NCBI RefSeq assembly: GCF_000342005.1
Contig: NZ_AOHO01000061.1
Location: 17,778 to 81,777 of the forward strand
Reading direction: 5' to 3'
DNA: 64,000 nt
Source of the DNA: Amycolatopsis decaplanina DSM 44594
Lineage (GTDB): Bacteria; Actinomycetota; Actinomycetes; Mycobacteriales; Pseudonocardiaceae
Part shown: positions 17,864 to 24,996 of the stretch, in pieces
How positions within the stretch are numbered: position 1 is the stretch's first letter
Layout of the letters: every line of letters begins with the position of its first letter
Position numbers and translations under genes: made by a program
Notes under the pieces: generated by a model
What the model saw: the letters and a program-made list of their open reading frames with translations, nothing else
Database searches by the model: none
Told to the model about the DNA's origin: nothing

Positions 17864-17899
17864 ATGGAAGTATATGCATAGGAGTGTATGACCATGCAA
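17864..17899 (-). promoter_or_regulatory. tandem ARG boxes (ArgR operator) of argG
   Basis: On the minus strand the 16-mer TTGCATGGTCATACAC (17899-17884) fits the ARG-box pattern NTGNATNNNNATNCAN exactly. ATGCATATACTTCCAT (17879-17864) fits with one mismatch. The boxes are offset by 20 bp, close to the 20-21 bp spacing of paired ARG boxes in E. coli. They cover the argG promoter and end two bases before the start codon. Confidence 0.75.
17869..17899 (-). promoter_or_regulatory. argG promoter, probably leaderless
   Basis: The -35-like TTGCAT is at 17899-17894 and the -10 TATACT at 17874-17869, with a 19-nt spacer. Six bases separate the -10 from the ATG at 17862, so transcription should begin at or next to the start codon. 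Confidence 0.6.
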
Positions 17900-17943
17900 G
17901 CAGGGGTGTGCAGGACAACTTGGGTGGGTGGCGCGACCTAGGT

Positions 17944-18043
17944 GTGACTCGCGTGCTCAGAGGCGGAACTCGCGTGCTTGAAGGCGGAACTCGAGTGTGC
18001 GGTCTCCAAGCACGCGAGTTCCGTCCTTGAGTACGCGAGTCAC
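17944..18043. repeat. dispersed intergenic inverted-repeat element, copy A
   Basis: A 100-bp element between argG and the molybdopterin oxidoreductase. The outer arms GTGACTCGCGT and ACGCGAGTCAC are exact. An inner 16-bp arm pair, GGAACTCGCGTGCTTG (17965-17980) and its complement (18007-18022), encloses a 26-nt loop. Inside it, 21-bp units starting ACTCGCGTGCT are tandemly repeated. A 22-bp segment (17957-17978) is identical to 57791-57812 in copy B. Confidence 0.75.
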
Positions 18044-18070
18044 GTAAAGGGGGCCGTGTCCTTTTTTGAC

Positions 18071-18097
18071 CCGTCCGTCGAGCCGGTCGCCTCGAAT
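18071..18097 (+). promoter_or_regulatory. ECF (SigK-like) promoter of the molybdopterin oxidoreductase
   Basis: CCGTCC, 15 nt, TCGAAT, then ACCCGG. The start codon (18105) lies 7 nt after the -10, with no Shine-Dalgarno, so the mRNA is probably leaderless. The downstream fasciclin gene has the same layout and the shared CGAATACCCGG. It resembles the CCATCC/CCGAAT pattern I recall for mycobacterial SigK. Confidence 0.55.
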
Positions 18098-18104
18098 ACC
18101 CGGT

Positions 18105-19667
18105 ATGAAGACTTCGCGAGCCGATCGGGAACCACGTCTCCCCTTCTTCGGGGCGGCGCTGATCGGTGTCGTGGCCCTCGCCGCGGCACTGGCGGCCGGG
18201 CATCTGGTGGCCGGGTTCATCAGCGCCAACGCCTCGCCGTACCTCGCGGTCGGCAACGGGGCGATCGATCTGACGCCGGTGGAGCTGAAGGATTTCGCGG
18301 TCCGCACGTTCGGTGTCTACGACAAGCTCGTGCTGCTCGGCGGGATGGCCGTGGTGATGGTGCTCGCCGCCGCCGTGGCGGGGATCGTCTCGCGCCGGTC
18401 ACCCGTTCCAGGGATCGTGCTGATCGCCGCCTTCGGTTTGCTGGGCGGACTCGCCGTGTCGCAGCGTCCTGACCTCTCGCCGGTCGCGCTGCTCGCGCCG
18501 CTGGCCAGCCTGATCGCCGGGGTCGGCGTCTTCTTCTGGTTGCATAGCCTGGCCTCGGCCAGGTCCCAGGCCGACGAGGAGACTTCCGACACCGCACCGT
18601 CGCGCCGGTCGGTCTTGCTGGCGGGGGCGGGTGCCGTCGTGGCCGCGGGCGCGGCGGGGGCCGGAGGACAGCTGCTCGCCGGCACCCGGGACGCGGAGTC
18701 TTCCCGGACGGCGATCGGGCGGCTCGTCCCCGCCCAGCCGGCGCCGCCGATCCCGGCCGACGCGGATTTCGCCAAACTGGGCACGCCGACGTTCCTCACC
18801 TCGAACCGCGACTTCTACCGTGTCGACACCGCGCTGTCGGTGCCGCAGGTCCGGGCCGAGGATTGGAGCCTCCGGCTGCACGGCATGGTGCGCAACGAGA
18901 AACGGTTCAGCTACGACGACATCCGCAACCGGCCGCTGATCGAGCGCACGATCACCATGACGTGCGTGTCCAACGAGGTCGGCGGGACCTATGTGTCCAC
19001 GGCGAACTTCATCGGCGTGGACCTCGGGGAGCTGCTGCGGGAGGCCGAAGTTCTGCCCGGTGCCGAGCAGATCTTCTCCACCAGCGTCGACGGCTGGACG
19101 GCCGGCAGCCCGGTCGTGGCCGCGCTCGACCCGGAGCGGGGCGCGATGCTGGCGATCGGGATGAACGGGGAACCACTGCCGGTCGAACACGGTTTCCCCG
19201 CTCGAATGGTCATCCCCGGTCTCTACGGCTATGTTTCGGCGACGAAATGGGTCGAAGACCTGGAGATCACCACGTGGAAAGCGCGTCGCGCGTACTGGCT
19301 CGACCGAGGCTGGGGCGAACAGGCCCCGATCAAAACGCAGTCCAGGATCGACAGTCCGAAAGGATTCGAAACGGTACCCGCCGGCAAGGTCCGGATCTCG
19401 GGTGTCGCGTGGGCACAGCACACCGGTGTCGAGCGGGTCGAAGTCCGGCTGGGCGCGAACGGAAGCTGGCAGCCCGCAACGCTTTCCCGCGAGGTGGGTC
19501 TCAACACCTGGCGGATGTGGTGGACCGAATTCGACGTCCCGGCGGGCAGCCACCAGGTCACCGTCCGGGCGGTCGACAAATCCGGTTACACCCAGACCGA
19601 CGCCCGCGCCGGAACCGTCCCGGACGGGGCGACCGGCTGGCACGTCATCAGTTTCACCACACGGTGA
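18105..19667 (+). CDS. membrane-anchored molybdopterin oxidoreductase, sulfite oxidase family
   Basis: A 520-residue protein with four transmembrane helices in the first 155 residues (FFGAALIGVVALAAALAA and others), then an exported catalytic domain. The Moco-ligating Cys is near residue 287 in TMTCVSNEVGG. Further landmarks are YDDIRNRPLIERTITMTC, GFPARMVIPGLYGY, TKWVEDLEI and the C-terminal dimerisation domain beginning VRISGVAWAQHTGVERVEV. Such proteins reduce or oxidise sulfur or nitrogen compounds outside the membrane; MsrP repairs oxidised methionine. The ATG at 18105 is set by the promoter. It is paired with the fasciclin lipoprotein by promoter motif. Confidence 0.85.
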   Translation: MKTSRADREPRLPFFGAALIGVVALAAALAAGHLVAGFISANASPYLAVGNGAIDLTPVELKDFAVRTFGVYDKLVLLGGMAVVMVLAAAVAGIVSRRSPVPGIVLIAAFGLLGGLAVSQRPDLSPVALLAPLASLIAGVGVFFWLHSLASARSQADEETSDTAPSRRSVLLAGAGAVVAAGAAGAGGQLLAGTRDAESSRTAIGRLVPAQPAPPIPADADFAKLGTPTFLTSNRDFYRVDTALSVPQVRAEDWSLRLHGMVRNEKRFSYDDIRNRPLIERTITMTCVSNEVGGTYVSTANFIGVDLGELLREAEVLPGAEQIFSTSVDGWTAGSPVVAALDPERGAMLAIGMNGEPLPVEHGFPARMVIPGLYGYVSATKWVEDLEITTWKARRAYWLDRGWGEQAPIKTQSRIDSPKGFETVPAGKVRISGVAWAQHTGVERVEVRLGANGSWQPATLSREVGLNTWRMWWTEFDVPAGSHQVTVRAVDKSGYTQTDARAGTVPDGATGWHVISFTTR

Positions 19668-19689
19668 TCGGCGTCACTCGGACGAGTGG

Positions 19690-19716
19690 CAATCCGATTT
19701 CACAGTAGTTCCGAAT
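19690..19716 (+). promoter_or_regulatory. ECF (SigK-like) promoter of the fasciclin lipoprotein
   Basis: CAATCC, 15 nt, CCGAAT, followed by ACCCGG. Spacer length and the CGAATACCCGG block match the promoter at 18071-18097. A leader of about 30 nt carries GGAG before the GTG at 19756. Confidence 0.55.
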
Positions 19717-19755
19717 ACCCGGCAAGAGTCCGAAAAACAAATGGAGTGATTTTCC

Positions 19756-20433
19756 GTGAGCAAGCTTCGCGTCGCAGGAATCGGTTTCACCGCGGTCGCC
19801 GCGCTGGCCCTGGCCGCCTGCAGCAGCAACGACAGCGCTTCGTCCGGCAGCTCCAACAGCGCCTCCGCTCCCGCCCCGTCCTCGTCGATGTCGGCCCCGA
19901 TGTCCAGCGCCGCTTCCGGTGACGGTGTGACCACCAACGCCGACGTGTTCGGCCCGGCCTGTTCGCAGCTGCCGCAGGGCAGTGCGCCCGGTTCGCTGGA
20001 CTCGATGGGCCCGCAGCCGGTCGCCAGCGCCGCGTCGACCAACCCGCTGCTGACCAAGCTGGTCGCCGCGGTGAAGGCCACCAACCTGGTGGACACGCTC
20101 AACAGCCAGCAGGCCATCACCGTGTTCGCTCCGGCGGACCCGGCCTTCCAGGCGCTGGGTGACGCCAAGTTCAACGAGCTGGCAGGCAAGCCCGACGAGC
20201 TGGCCCCGATCCTGCAGTACCACGTCGTCGGCAAGCGCTACGACGCCAAGGGCCTGGAGGCCGCCAAGTCCGTGGAGAGCCTGAACACCGCGGGCGGCCC
20301 GATCAAGATCGAGGGCTCCGGCGAGAACATGACCGTCAACGGCGCGAAGATCCTGTGCGGCAACATCCCCACCAAGAACGCCACCGTCTTCGTCATCGAC
20401 AAGGTGCTGACCCCGGGCACCAACAAGAACTAG
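19756..20433 (+). CDS. fasciclin (FAS1) domain lipoprotein, MPT70/MPT83-like
   Basis: A 225-residue lipoprotein. The signal peptide ends in a lipobox (LALAAC, Cys22), followed by a Ser/Ala-rich linker. The single FAS1 domain (about 85-220) has NLVDTLNSQQAITVFAPADPAF (split across H1), ILQYHVVGKRYDA (H2) and KNATVFVIDKVL. A conserved pre-FAS1 segment, FGPACSQLPQGSAPGSL, matches the mycobacterial MPT70/MPT83 pattern. It is probably a surface adhesion or lipid-binding protein. The GTG has GGAG 9 nt upstream. The shared promoter motif suggests co-regulation with the oxidoreductase, as in the SigK regulon of mycobacteria. A strong terminator follows. Confidence 0.85.
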   Translation: MSKLRVAGIGFTAVAALALAACSSNDSASSGSSNSASAPAPSSSMSAPMSSAASGDGVTTNADVFGPACSQLPQGSAPGSLDSMGPQPVASAASTNPLLTKLVAAVKATNLVDTLNSQQAITVFAPADPAFQALGDAKFNELAGKPDELAPILQYHVVGKRYDAKGLEAAKSVESLNTAGGPIKIEGSGENMTVNGAKILCGNIPTKNATVFVIDKVLTPGTNKN

Positions 20434-20448
20434 GTCCCACACCACGAT

Positions 20449-20482
20449 CGCGGTGGCCGCGCCTTCGGGCGAGGCCACCGCG
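20449..20482. terminator. bidirectional hairpin with TTCG tetraloop
   Basis: CGCGGTGGCC, one bulge, CGCC-TTCG-GGCG, one bulge, GGCCACCGCG. It lies between the fasciclin gene and the convergent Asp23 operon. Weaker outer pairing (CACAC/GTGTG) extends it to about 20438-20493. Confidence 0.8.
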
Positions 20483-20493
20483 TTCGTCGTGTG

Positions 20494-20799
20494 TCAGGGA
20501 ACGAGCGCGGCGGCGTCCACATCGGTCACCACGAGCCGCAGGCTCGCGTTCTCCCACGGGGTTCCGGTCAGTACGGCGCGCAAAGCGGCCCCGGCGACCT
20601 CCGTGAGCGGCGGGATCGGCACTTCCAGCGCGACCACGCGGATCTCGACGACGTTCTCGGAGATGTCGACGGCCATCACGTCGAGATCCCATGGCACCGC
20701 CGAGGCGGCGGCCGTGGTGGACGGCGTCGCCGCGCGCAGTCCGGGTATCTCCCGGAGCGTGCTCAGCAGCGACGCGGTCAGTTCGGAACGTGCGGTCAC
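20494..20799 (-). CDS. small Asp23-operon protein
   Basis: A 101-residue soluble protein with an alternating beta/alpha pattern (VMAVDISENVVEIRVVALEVP, LRLVVTDVDAAAL at the C-terminus). It has no signal peptide or membrane segment. The GTG start overlaps the stop of the preceding Asp23 gene (GTGA), so it is translationally coupled as the last gene of the sigma-Asp23 operon. I do not recognise a named domain; its strand pattern suggests a minimal Asp23-like or partner fold. Function inferred only from context: envelope stress. Confidence 0.65.
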   Translation of the reverse strand: MTARSELTASLLSTLREIPGLRAATPSTTAAASAVPWDLDVMAVDISENVVEIRVVALEVPIPPLTEVAGAALRAVLTGTPWENASLRLVVTDVDAAALVP

Positions 20800-21197
20800 A
20801 ACAGTCCTCCACGGATTTCGATGTCCAAAATGGACACCGAGACGGCCGACGGGGTGAGCCCGGTCGCCTCGGTGACCGCCTTGCCGACGGCACGCTGCAC
20901 CACCTGCGCGGTCGCCGCTGCCTGGTCGAGGCCGGAGAGCGAAAGGTCGATCTCCACCCGGACGTCCGGCGGATCGTGCTCGACGAACGCGCGGACCCCT
21001 TCCGTCGGCGCCGGTTCCAGGCCCTTGATCCGCTGCCGGGCGATCCGGGTCAGCGAGCCTGCCAGCCCGCGCAACCCGGGTTCCAGGCGCACCACGCCGG
21101 GGACCCGGGCCGCGGCGTGCGCGGCGACCGCCGCGATCACCGGCGGGGCGATCACCGTCTCGACCAGTTGCCCGGCCGGGGCCTGCTCACGCGTCAT
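20796..21197 (-). CDS. Asp23/Gls24-family envelope stress protein
   Basis: A 133-residue protein of the Asp23 (alkaline shock) family. Its marks are IAPPVIAAVAAHAAARVPGV at the N-terminus, VRVEIDLSLSG in the middle and VVQRAVGKAVTEATGL before the C-terminal strand SVSILDIEI. Family members associate with the membrane through partners and respond to cell-envelope stress. The start at 21197 has GGAGG 6 nt upstream and overlaps the preceding gene by 11 nt. Third gene of the ECF sigma operon. Confidence 0.8.
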   Translation of the reverse strand: MTREQAPAGQLVETVIAPPVIAAVAAHAAARVPGVVRLEPGLRGLAGSLTRIARQRIKGLEPAPTEGVRAFVEHDPPDVRVEIDLSLSGLDQAAATAQVVQRAVGKAVTEATGLTPSAVSVSILDIEIRGGLL

Positions 21198-21753
21198 AGA
21201 TGTCCTCCACCACCAGATCGAGCCGGGCCAGGCGGAGACCGACCCTGGCGCCCGCCGCCGCCGTGACCCGCTCGCGGACGACGTCCAGCGAGTCACCGTC
21301 GAAATCATGCGCGATCGCCAGGTTCAGTTCCACGTTCACGGCCAGCGCGTCAGTGGTATCCGGCGCGGGCACGACCCGGCAGCGCCGGGCGCGGACGCCG
21401 TTCACGGAGTCCGCGGCGAACCGCAGCACCGCCGCGACCGCCTGATCGCTCACCCGCACCTCGCCCGGTTCCGGGCTGGCCAGCGGCACCAGGTCCCGGC
21501 GCCGTACCTCGGCGCGGATCGCGGACATGATGCGCCCGGTGAGATCCGGCGACGGCTCGGCGTCGTCCTCGGCCAGCTCCCTGGTCAGCCCGCGCAGCAC
21601 CAGAAGGCTTTCGCGGGTCGCCCGGCAGTGCGGGCAGTCGAGTTCGTGCGCGTCCGCCCGGCCGGCGTCGACCTCGTCGAGCCGTTCCCAGACCTGTTCC
21701 ACATCGCGGCCGCACGGCAGTAGGTAGTCCTGGGTCGCGTGGTTCATCGCCAT
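21187..21753 (-). CDS. zinc-binding anti-sigma motif fused to an Asp23-like domain
   Basis: A 188-residue protein. The N-terminal about 65 residues carry Cys14 and the triad His36-x3-Cys40-x2-Cys43 (HELDCPHC), the ZAS signature of anti-sigma factors such as RsrA. The rest (about 95-188) is an Asp23/Gls24-like domain (VRVSDQAVAAVLRFAADSV, ALAVNVELNLAIAHD, VRERVTAAAGARV). No transmembrane helix is seen. It follows the ECF sigma gene directly, with the ATG at 21753 placed after GGAGG and overlapping the sigma stop codon. I infer an anti-sigma factor that links the Asp23 module to sigma control. The fusion is unusual. Confidence 0.7.
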   Translation of the reverse strand: MAMNHATQDYLLPCGRDVEQVWERLDEVDAGRADAHELDCPHCRATRESLLVLRGLTRELAEDDAEPSPDLTGRIMSAIRAEVRRRDLVPLASPEPGEVRVSDQAVAAVLRFAADSVNGVRARRCRVVPAPDTTDALAVNVELNLAIAHDFDGDSLDVVRERVTAAAGARVGLRLARLDLVVEDIYDA

Positions 21754-22325
21754 GGCGCCATCACCTCCGCCAACTGTGCTCGTGCTCTCGCGATGCGTCC
21801 GCGCACCGCTGTGGTGGTCGCCCCGATCGCCTTCGCGATCTCGTCGTAGGAGCGCCCGTGGACCTCGCGCAACAGCCAGCAGGCCCGTTGCTCGGCGGTC
21901 AGCTGATCCAGTGCTCCGGTCAGCGCCGTCATCTGCGCGCTGGTCTCGGCAGCGCGATCCGGCCGCCCCACCGAACCGGTGGATTCCTGCTGGTCCAGCT
22001 CGACGTCGGCCACCGGCTTCCTGGCGCGGATCACGTTCAGGCACCGGTTGGTCGTCATCCGGTAGAGCCAGCCGACGAACGCCGCGTCCTCCTGCAGCTG
22101 GTCGAGCCGCCGCCAGGCGACGAGGAACACCTCCTGGACGACGTCCTCGGCGTCCCCTTTGTTCCCCAGCATCCGCAGCGCCAGCCGGTACATCGGCCCC
22201 TGGAAACGCAGGACGAGCTGCTCGTACGCACGGATCTCACCGTCGCGGGCGCGCGCCACCAGTGTCGCGTCGTCCAGCACCGTTTCGCCGGCCGCGAGCG
22301 GTTCGGTTCTCGCTGAAGTCGTCAT
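21744..22325 (-). CDS. ECF RNA polymerase sigma factor
   Basis: A 193-residue group 4 sigma factor. Region 2: YEQLVLRFQGPMYRLALRML, GDAEDVVQEVFLVAWRRLDQ and GWLYRMTTNRCLN. Region 4: LTAEQRACWLLREVHGRSYD, EIAKAIGATTTAVRGRIARA. The ATG at 22325 has AGGTG upstream; a GTG at 22334 is possible. It heads a four-gene operon with two Asp23 proteins, the first of which carries a zinc anti-sigma motif. It is likely autoregulated; an inverted repeat lies about 80 nt upstream. Confidence 0.9.
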   Translation of the reverse strand: MTTSARTEPLAAGETVLDDATLVARARDGEIRAYEQLVLRFQGPMYRLALRMLGNKGDAEDVVQEVFLVAWRRLDQLQEDAAFVGWLYRMTTNRCLNVIRARKPVADVELDQQESTGSVGRPDRAAETSAQMTALTGALDQLTAEQRACWLLREVHGRSYDEIAKAIGATTTAVRGRIARARAQLAEVMAPWR

Positions 22326-22400
22326 CGAGCGCACCTGTGCAGTGCCGCCATGCCGAAGCTCCCTTCACGCCACCTACGTCCGGTGACACACGTAAGACAC

Positions 22401-22416
22401 CGTTTCCCCGGAAACG
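22401..22416. promoter_or_regulatory. inverted repeat upstream of the ECF sigma gene
   Basis: CGTTTCC-CC-GGAAACG, 7-bp arms. On the minus strand it contains GGAAAC, a typical ECF -35 core, 77 nt before the sigma start. It may be an autoregulated ECF promoter or an operator. Confidence 0.3.
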
Positions 22417-22480
22417 TCACGCGGGAAACTTCGTCCAGCCGACCACGGCACCGCGGATCGCGCACGCCGAGACCGGGTGG

Positions 22481-23644
22481 TCAGCCCTGCCGGGCGAGCG
22501 CGGGGTACTCGTCGAGGGTGATGTCGGTCGCGAACTTGTCGGTCACCCACAGCATCCACCGCAGCAGGAACCGCCGCCGGAACATCTGGTTGCGCAGCTT
22601 GATCCGCAGCTTCGTCGGCGGCGCGAGGAACGGCCCGGCGTTGGCGTTGCCGGCCACCTTGGCGTAGCCGCGGAACTTCTCGTCGTACCGGCGGAAGGCG
22701 AGTTCGTGGTCGCCGTTCGCCGCGGCGAGTTCACCCGCGATGACATAAGCGGCCACGACGGCGAGCCCGGTGCCGAAGCCGCCCAGCGTGTTGCCGTACG
22801 CCGCGTCGCCGAGGAGTGCGACGCGTCCGGAGGAGTAGCCGTCCATCGCGACCCGGCCGATCGAGTCCAGGTAGACGTTGTCCGAGCGCTTCACCGCCTC
22901 CATCAGTTCGGGCAGCCGCCAGCCGCCGCCGGCGAACGCGGCGGCCAGGATCTCCTTCTGCTTCCCGGTGTCGTACCGGTCATAGCCGATCTCAGGGGAG
23001 GCGAACACGAAGAACGCGGGCGCCTTGGGGCCGCCGGTGGCGGCCAGGCGGCCGGGCTCGTTGTACATCACCGCCGGGCCGCCGTCGGTCGCGCGGGTCT
23101 CGACCAGGGCGTAGTAGTGGCCGAGGTGCTCCACGTAATCGGCTTCCGGGCCGAACGCCAGCCGCCGCACGGTGGAGTGGATACCGTCCGCGCCGAAGAC
23201 GAGATCGAACCGCCTCGGGGCACCCCGCTCGAAGGTGACGTCGACGCCGTCTGCCGTTTCGGTCAGTGAAGCGATGGAATCGCCGAAGACGTACTCGCAG
23301 TCCCGCTCGGTCCGTTCGTAGAGGATCCGGGCCAGGTCACCGCGCCGGATCTCGACGTCGCCACCGGTGAACTCGCCGGGCATGACCGCGAGCGGCCGTC
23401 CCTCGGCGTCGATGATGGTCTGGTCCAGCCCCCCGGTCTGGTGCCGGCGGATCTCGTCGAGGATGCCCATCCGTTCCAGCACGGTGCGATGGGTCGCGCC
23501 CTTGAAGTCGACCGCCTGACCGCCGGTGCGGAGTCCAGGCGACCGTTCGACGACGGTGACCGCGTAGCCCTGGCGGGAGAGCCAGAAGGCGAGGGCGGGA
23601 CCGGCGATGCCGGCGCCGGAGATGAGGACTGTCCTGTTCGTCAT
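22481..23644 (-). CDS. FAD-dependent monooxygenase (PHBH/TetX class)
   Basis: A 387-residue class A flavoprotein. The FAD-binding Rossmann motif is ISGAGIAGPALAFWL at the N-terminus, RRGDLARIL is the mid motif, and GRVALLGDAAYGNTLGGFG is the GD motif contacting the flavin ribityl. The family hydroxylates aromatic or polycyclic compounds with NAD(P)H and O2, and includes TetX-like inactivators. It ends with a basic C-terminus (KLRIKLRNQMFRRRFLLRW) that may contact membrane. It is monocistronic as far as I see. Substrate unknown. Confidence 0.8.
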   Translation of the reverse strand: MTNRTVLISGAGIAGPALAFWLSRQGYAVTVVERSPGLRTGGQAVDFKGATHRTVLERMGILDEIRRHQTGGLDQTIIDAEGRPLAVMPGEFTGGDVEIRRGDLARILYERTERDCEYVFGDSIASLTETADGVDVTFERGAPRRFDLVFGADGIHSTVRRLAFGPEADYVEHLGHYYALVETRATDGGPAVMYNEPGRLAATGGPKAPAFFVFASPEIGYDRYDTGKQKEILAAAFAGGGWRLPELMEAVKRSDNVYLDSIGRVAMDGYSSGRVALLGDAAYGNTLGGFGTGLAVVAAYVIAGELAAANGDHELAFRRYDEKFRGYAKVAGNANAGPFLAPPTKLRIKLRNQMFRRRFLLRWMLWVTDKFATDITLDEYPALARQG

Positions 23645-23702
23645 GGCAGGAGCTTCGCCGCCCGCGTTGACGAAGCGCTGACAGTCCGCTGACGGCTCTC
23701 CG

Positions 23703-24848
23703 TCAGCTCCAACCGGGCAAGGGAAGGGTGAGTTGGCCGGGGTCGTCCGGCGGCGCGGTCTCGTACCGCGGCGGTGTCGCCGACAGCCCGATCGGGTTGC
23801 GGGTCAGCCGCACGGAGGTGCCGTCGGGCCGCGGGAGATCGACCGTCGGGTTCAGGCCGAGCCGTTCGGCCAGTGCGAACGCGCCCGCGACGTCGTTGAC
23901 CTCCCCGGCGGGCACCCCGGCCGCGCTCAAGTCCGCCGCCCACTCGGCGGCGGGACGCCTGCCCAGGTGGTCTTCGAGCAGCGCGCGGAGTTCGGCCCGG
24001 TGCTCGACCCGCGCCGGATTGGTCGCGAACCGGGTGTCGCCCGCGACCTCCGGCAGTCCGATGACCTCGCACAACGCCGCGAACTGCCGGTCGTTGCCGA
24101 CGGCGAGCGCGAGTTCGTGATCGGCGCAGGGGACGAGTTCGTAGGGGGCGATGCTGGGGTGCCGGTTGCCCATCCGCGCCGGGACCGTGCCGCCGGAGGT
24201 GTACGCGCTGCCCTGGTTGACCAGCGCGGCGAGCAGGCTGGACAGCAGATCGATCTCGACACGCTGCCCCTGCCCGGTCCGGTCGCGGTGGCGCAGGGCG
24301 GCGAGGATGCCGACGCTCGCGAACAGCCCGGCCAGGACGTCGACGAGCGCGACGCCGACCTTCTGCGGCTCGCCCGCGGGGTCGCCGGTGATGCTCATCA
24401 GCCCGCCGACGGCCTGGATGAGCAGGTCGTAGCCGGGCAGCGCGGCGCCGCCACCGGAACCGAAACCCGTCACGGAGCAATGGACTAGGCCGGGATTCGC
24501 CGCCAGCAGGACCTCCGGGCCGAGGCCGAGGCGGTCCATCACGCCGGGCCGGAAGTTCTCGACCACGACGTCGGCCTCCAGCGCGAGCGCGCGGGCCTGG
24601 GCGAGGTCGTCCGGAACACCGAGGTCCAGCGCCACGCTCGTCTTGTTCCGGTTGACCGACTGGAAGTACGTCGCCTGACCGGCCGCGTCGTAGGGCGGGC
24701 CCCAGCTGCGGGTGTCGTCGCCGGTGCCCGGCCGCTCGACCTTGATCACCGTCGCGCCGAGGTCGGCCAGCAGCATGGTGGCGAACGGGCCGGCGAGCAC
24801 CCGCGAGAAGTCGAGGACCCGCAGGGGGCCGAGTGCGGTTTCGGGCAT
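23703..24848 (-). CDS. CaiB/BaiF family (class III) CoA transferase
   Basis: A 381-residue enzyme that moves CoA between carboxylic acids. Family marks are LRVLDFSRVLAGPFATMLLA at the N-terminus, DLGATVIKVERPGTGDDTR, VENFRPGVMDRLGLG and VALVDVLAGLFASVGILAAL, where the Asp is the expected catalytic residue, followed by RTGQGQRVEIDLL. It stands alone, with 58 nt before the monooxygenase gene, so it may be co-transcribed with it. A second paralogue lies at 42970. Substrate acid unknown. Confidence 0.85.
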   Translation of the reverse strand: MPETALGPLRVLDFSRVLAGPFATMLLADLGATVIKVERPGTGDDTRSWGPPYDAAGQATYFQSVNRNKTSVALDLGVPDDLAQARALALEADVVVENFRPGVMDRLGLGPEVLLAANPGLVHCSVTGFGSGGGAALPGYDLLIQAVGGLMSITGDPAGEPQKVGVALVDVLAGLFASVGILAALRHRDRTGQGQRVEIDLLSSLLAALVNQGSAYTSGGTVPARMGNRHPSIAPYELVPCADHELALAVGNDRQFAALCEVIGLPEVAGDTRFATNPARVEHRAELRALLEDHLGRRPAAEWAADLSAAGVPAGEVNDVAGAFALAERLGLNPTVDLPRPDGTSVRLTRNPIGLSATPPRYETAPPDDPGQLTLPLPGWS

Positions 24849-24919
24849 GGGCCCGACCCTAAGCGGCCGTTCGCGTCTTCGAAGTTGTGATCACGCTCAC
24901 GAAAGGCCGGTTTTCCCAA

Positions 24920-24956
24920 TACTTTCCTCTAGGTACCTACTATCTCTCGGAAGGTA
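24920..24956. promoter_or_regulatory. nested inverted repeats upstream of the NmrA-like gene
   Basis: TACTTTCC (24920-24927) and GGAAGGTA (24949-24956) form an imperfect inverted repeat around a perfect TAGGTACCTA (24930-24939). It lies 41 nt before the start codon. Genes of this type are often controlled by HxlR or MarR repressors, but no such regulator is adjacent here. Confidence 0.35.
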
Positions 24957-24996
24957 GCTTCGGTCGCGTCGACGAAACGCGAACCGAGGAGAGATC

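Noticed and set aside
16441..18030. 530-codon open frame on the plus strand across argG
   Set aside because: It is antisense to argG throughout and has the low-complexity composition of high-GC shadow frames.
23703..24848. CoA transferase as part of a catabolic operon with the monooxygenase
   Set aside because: Same strand and 58 nt apart, but no further pathway gene supports a shared function.
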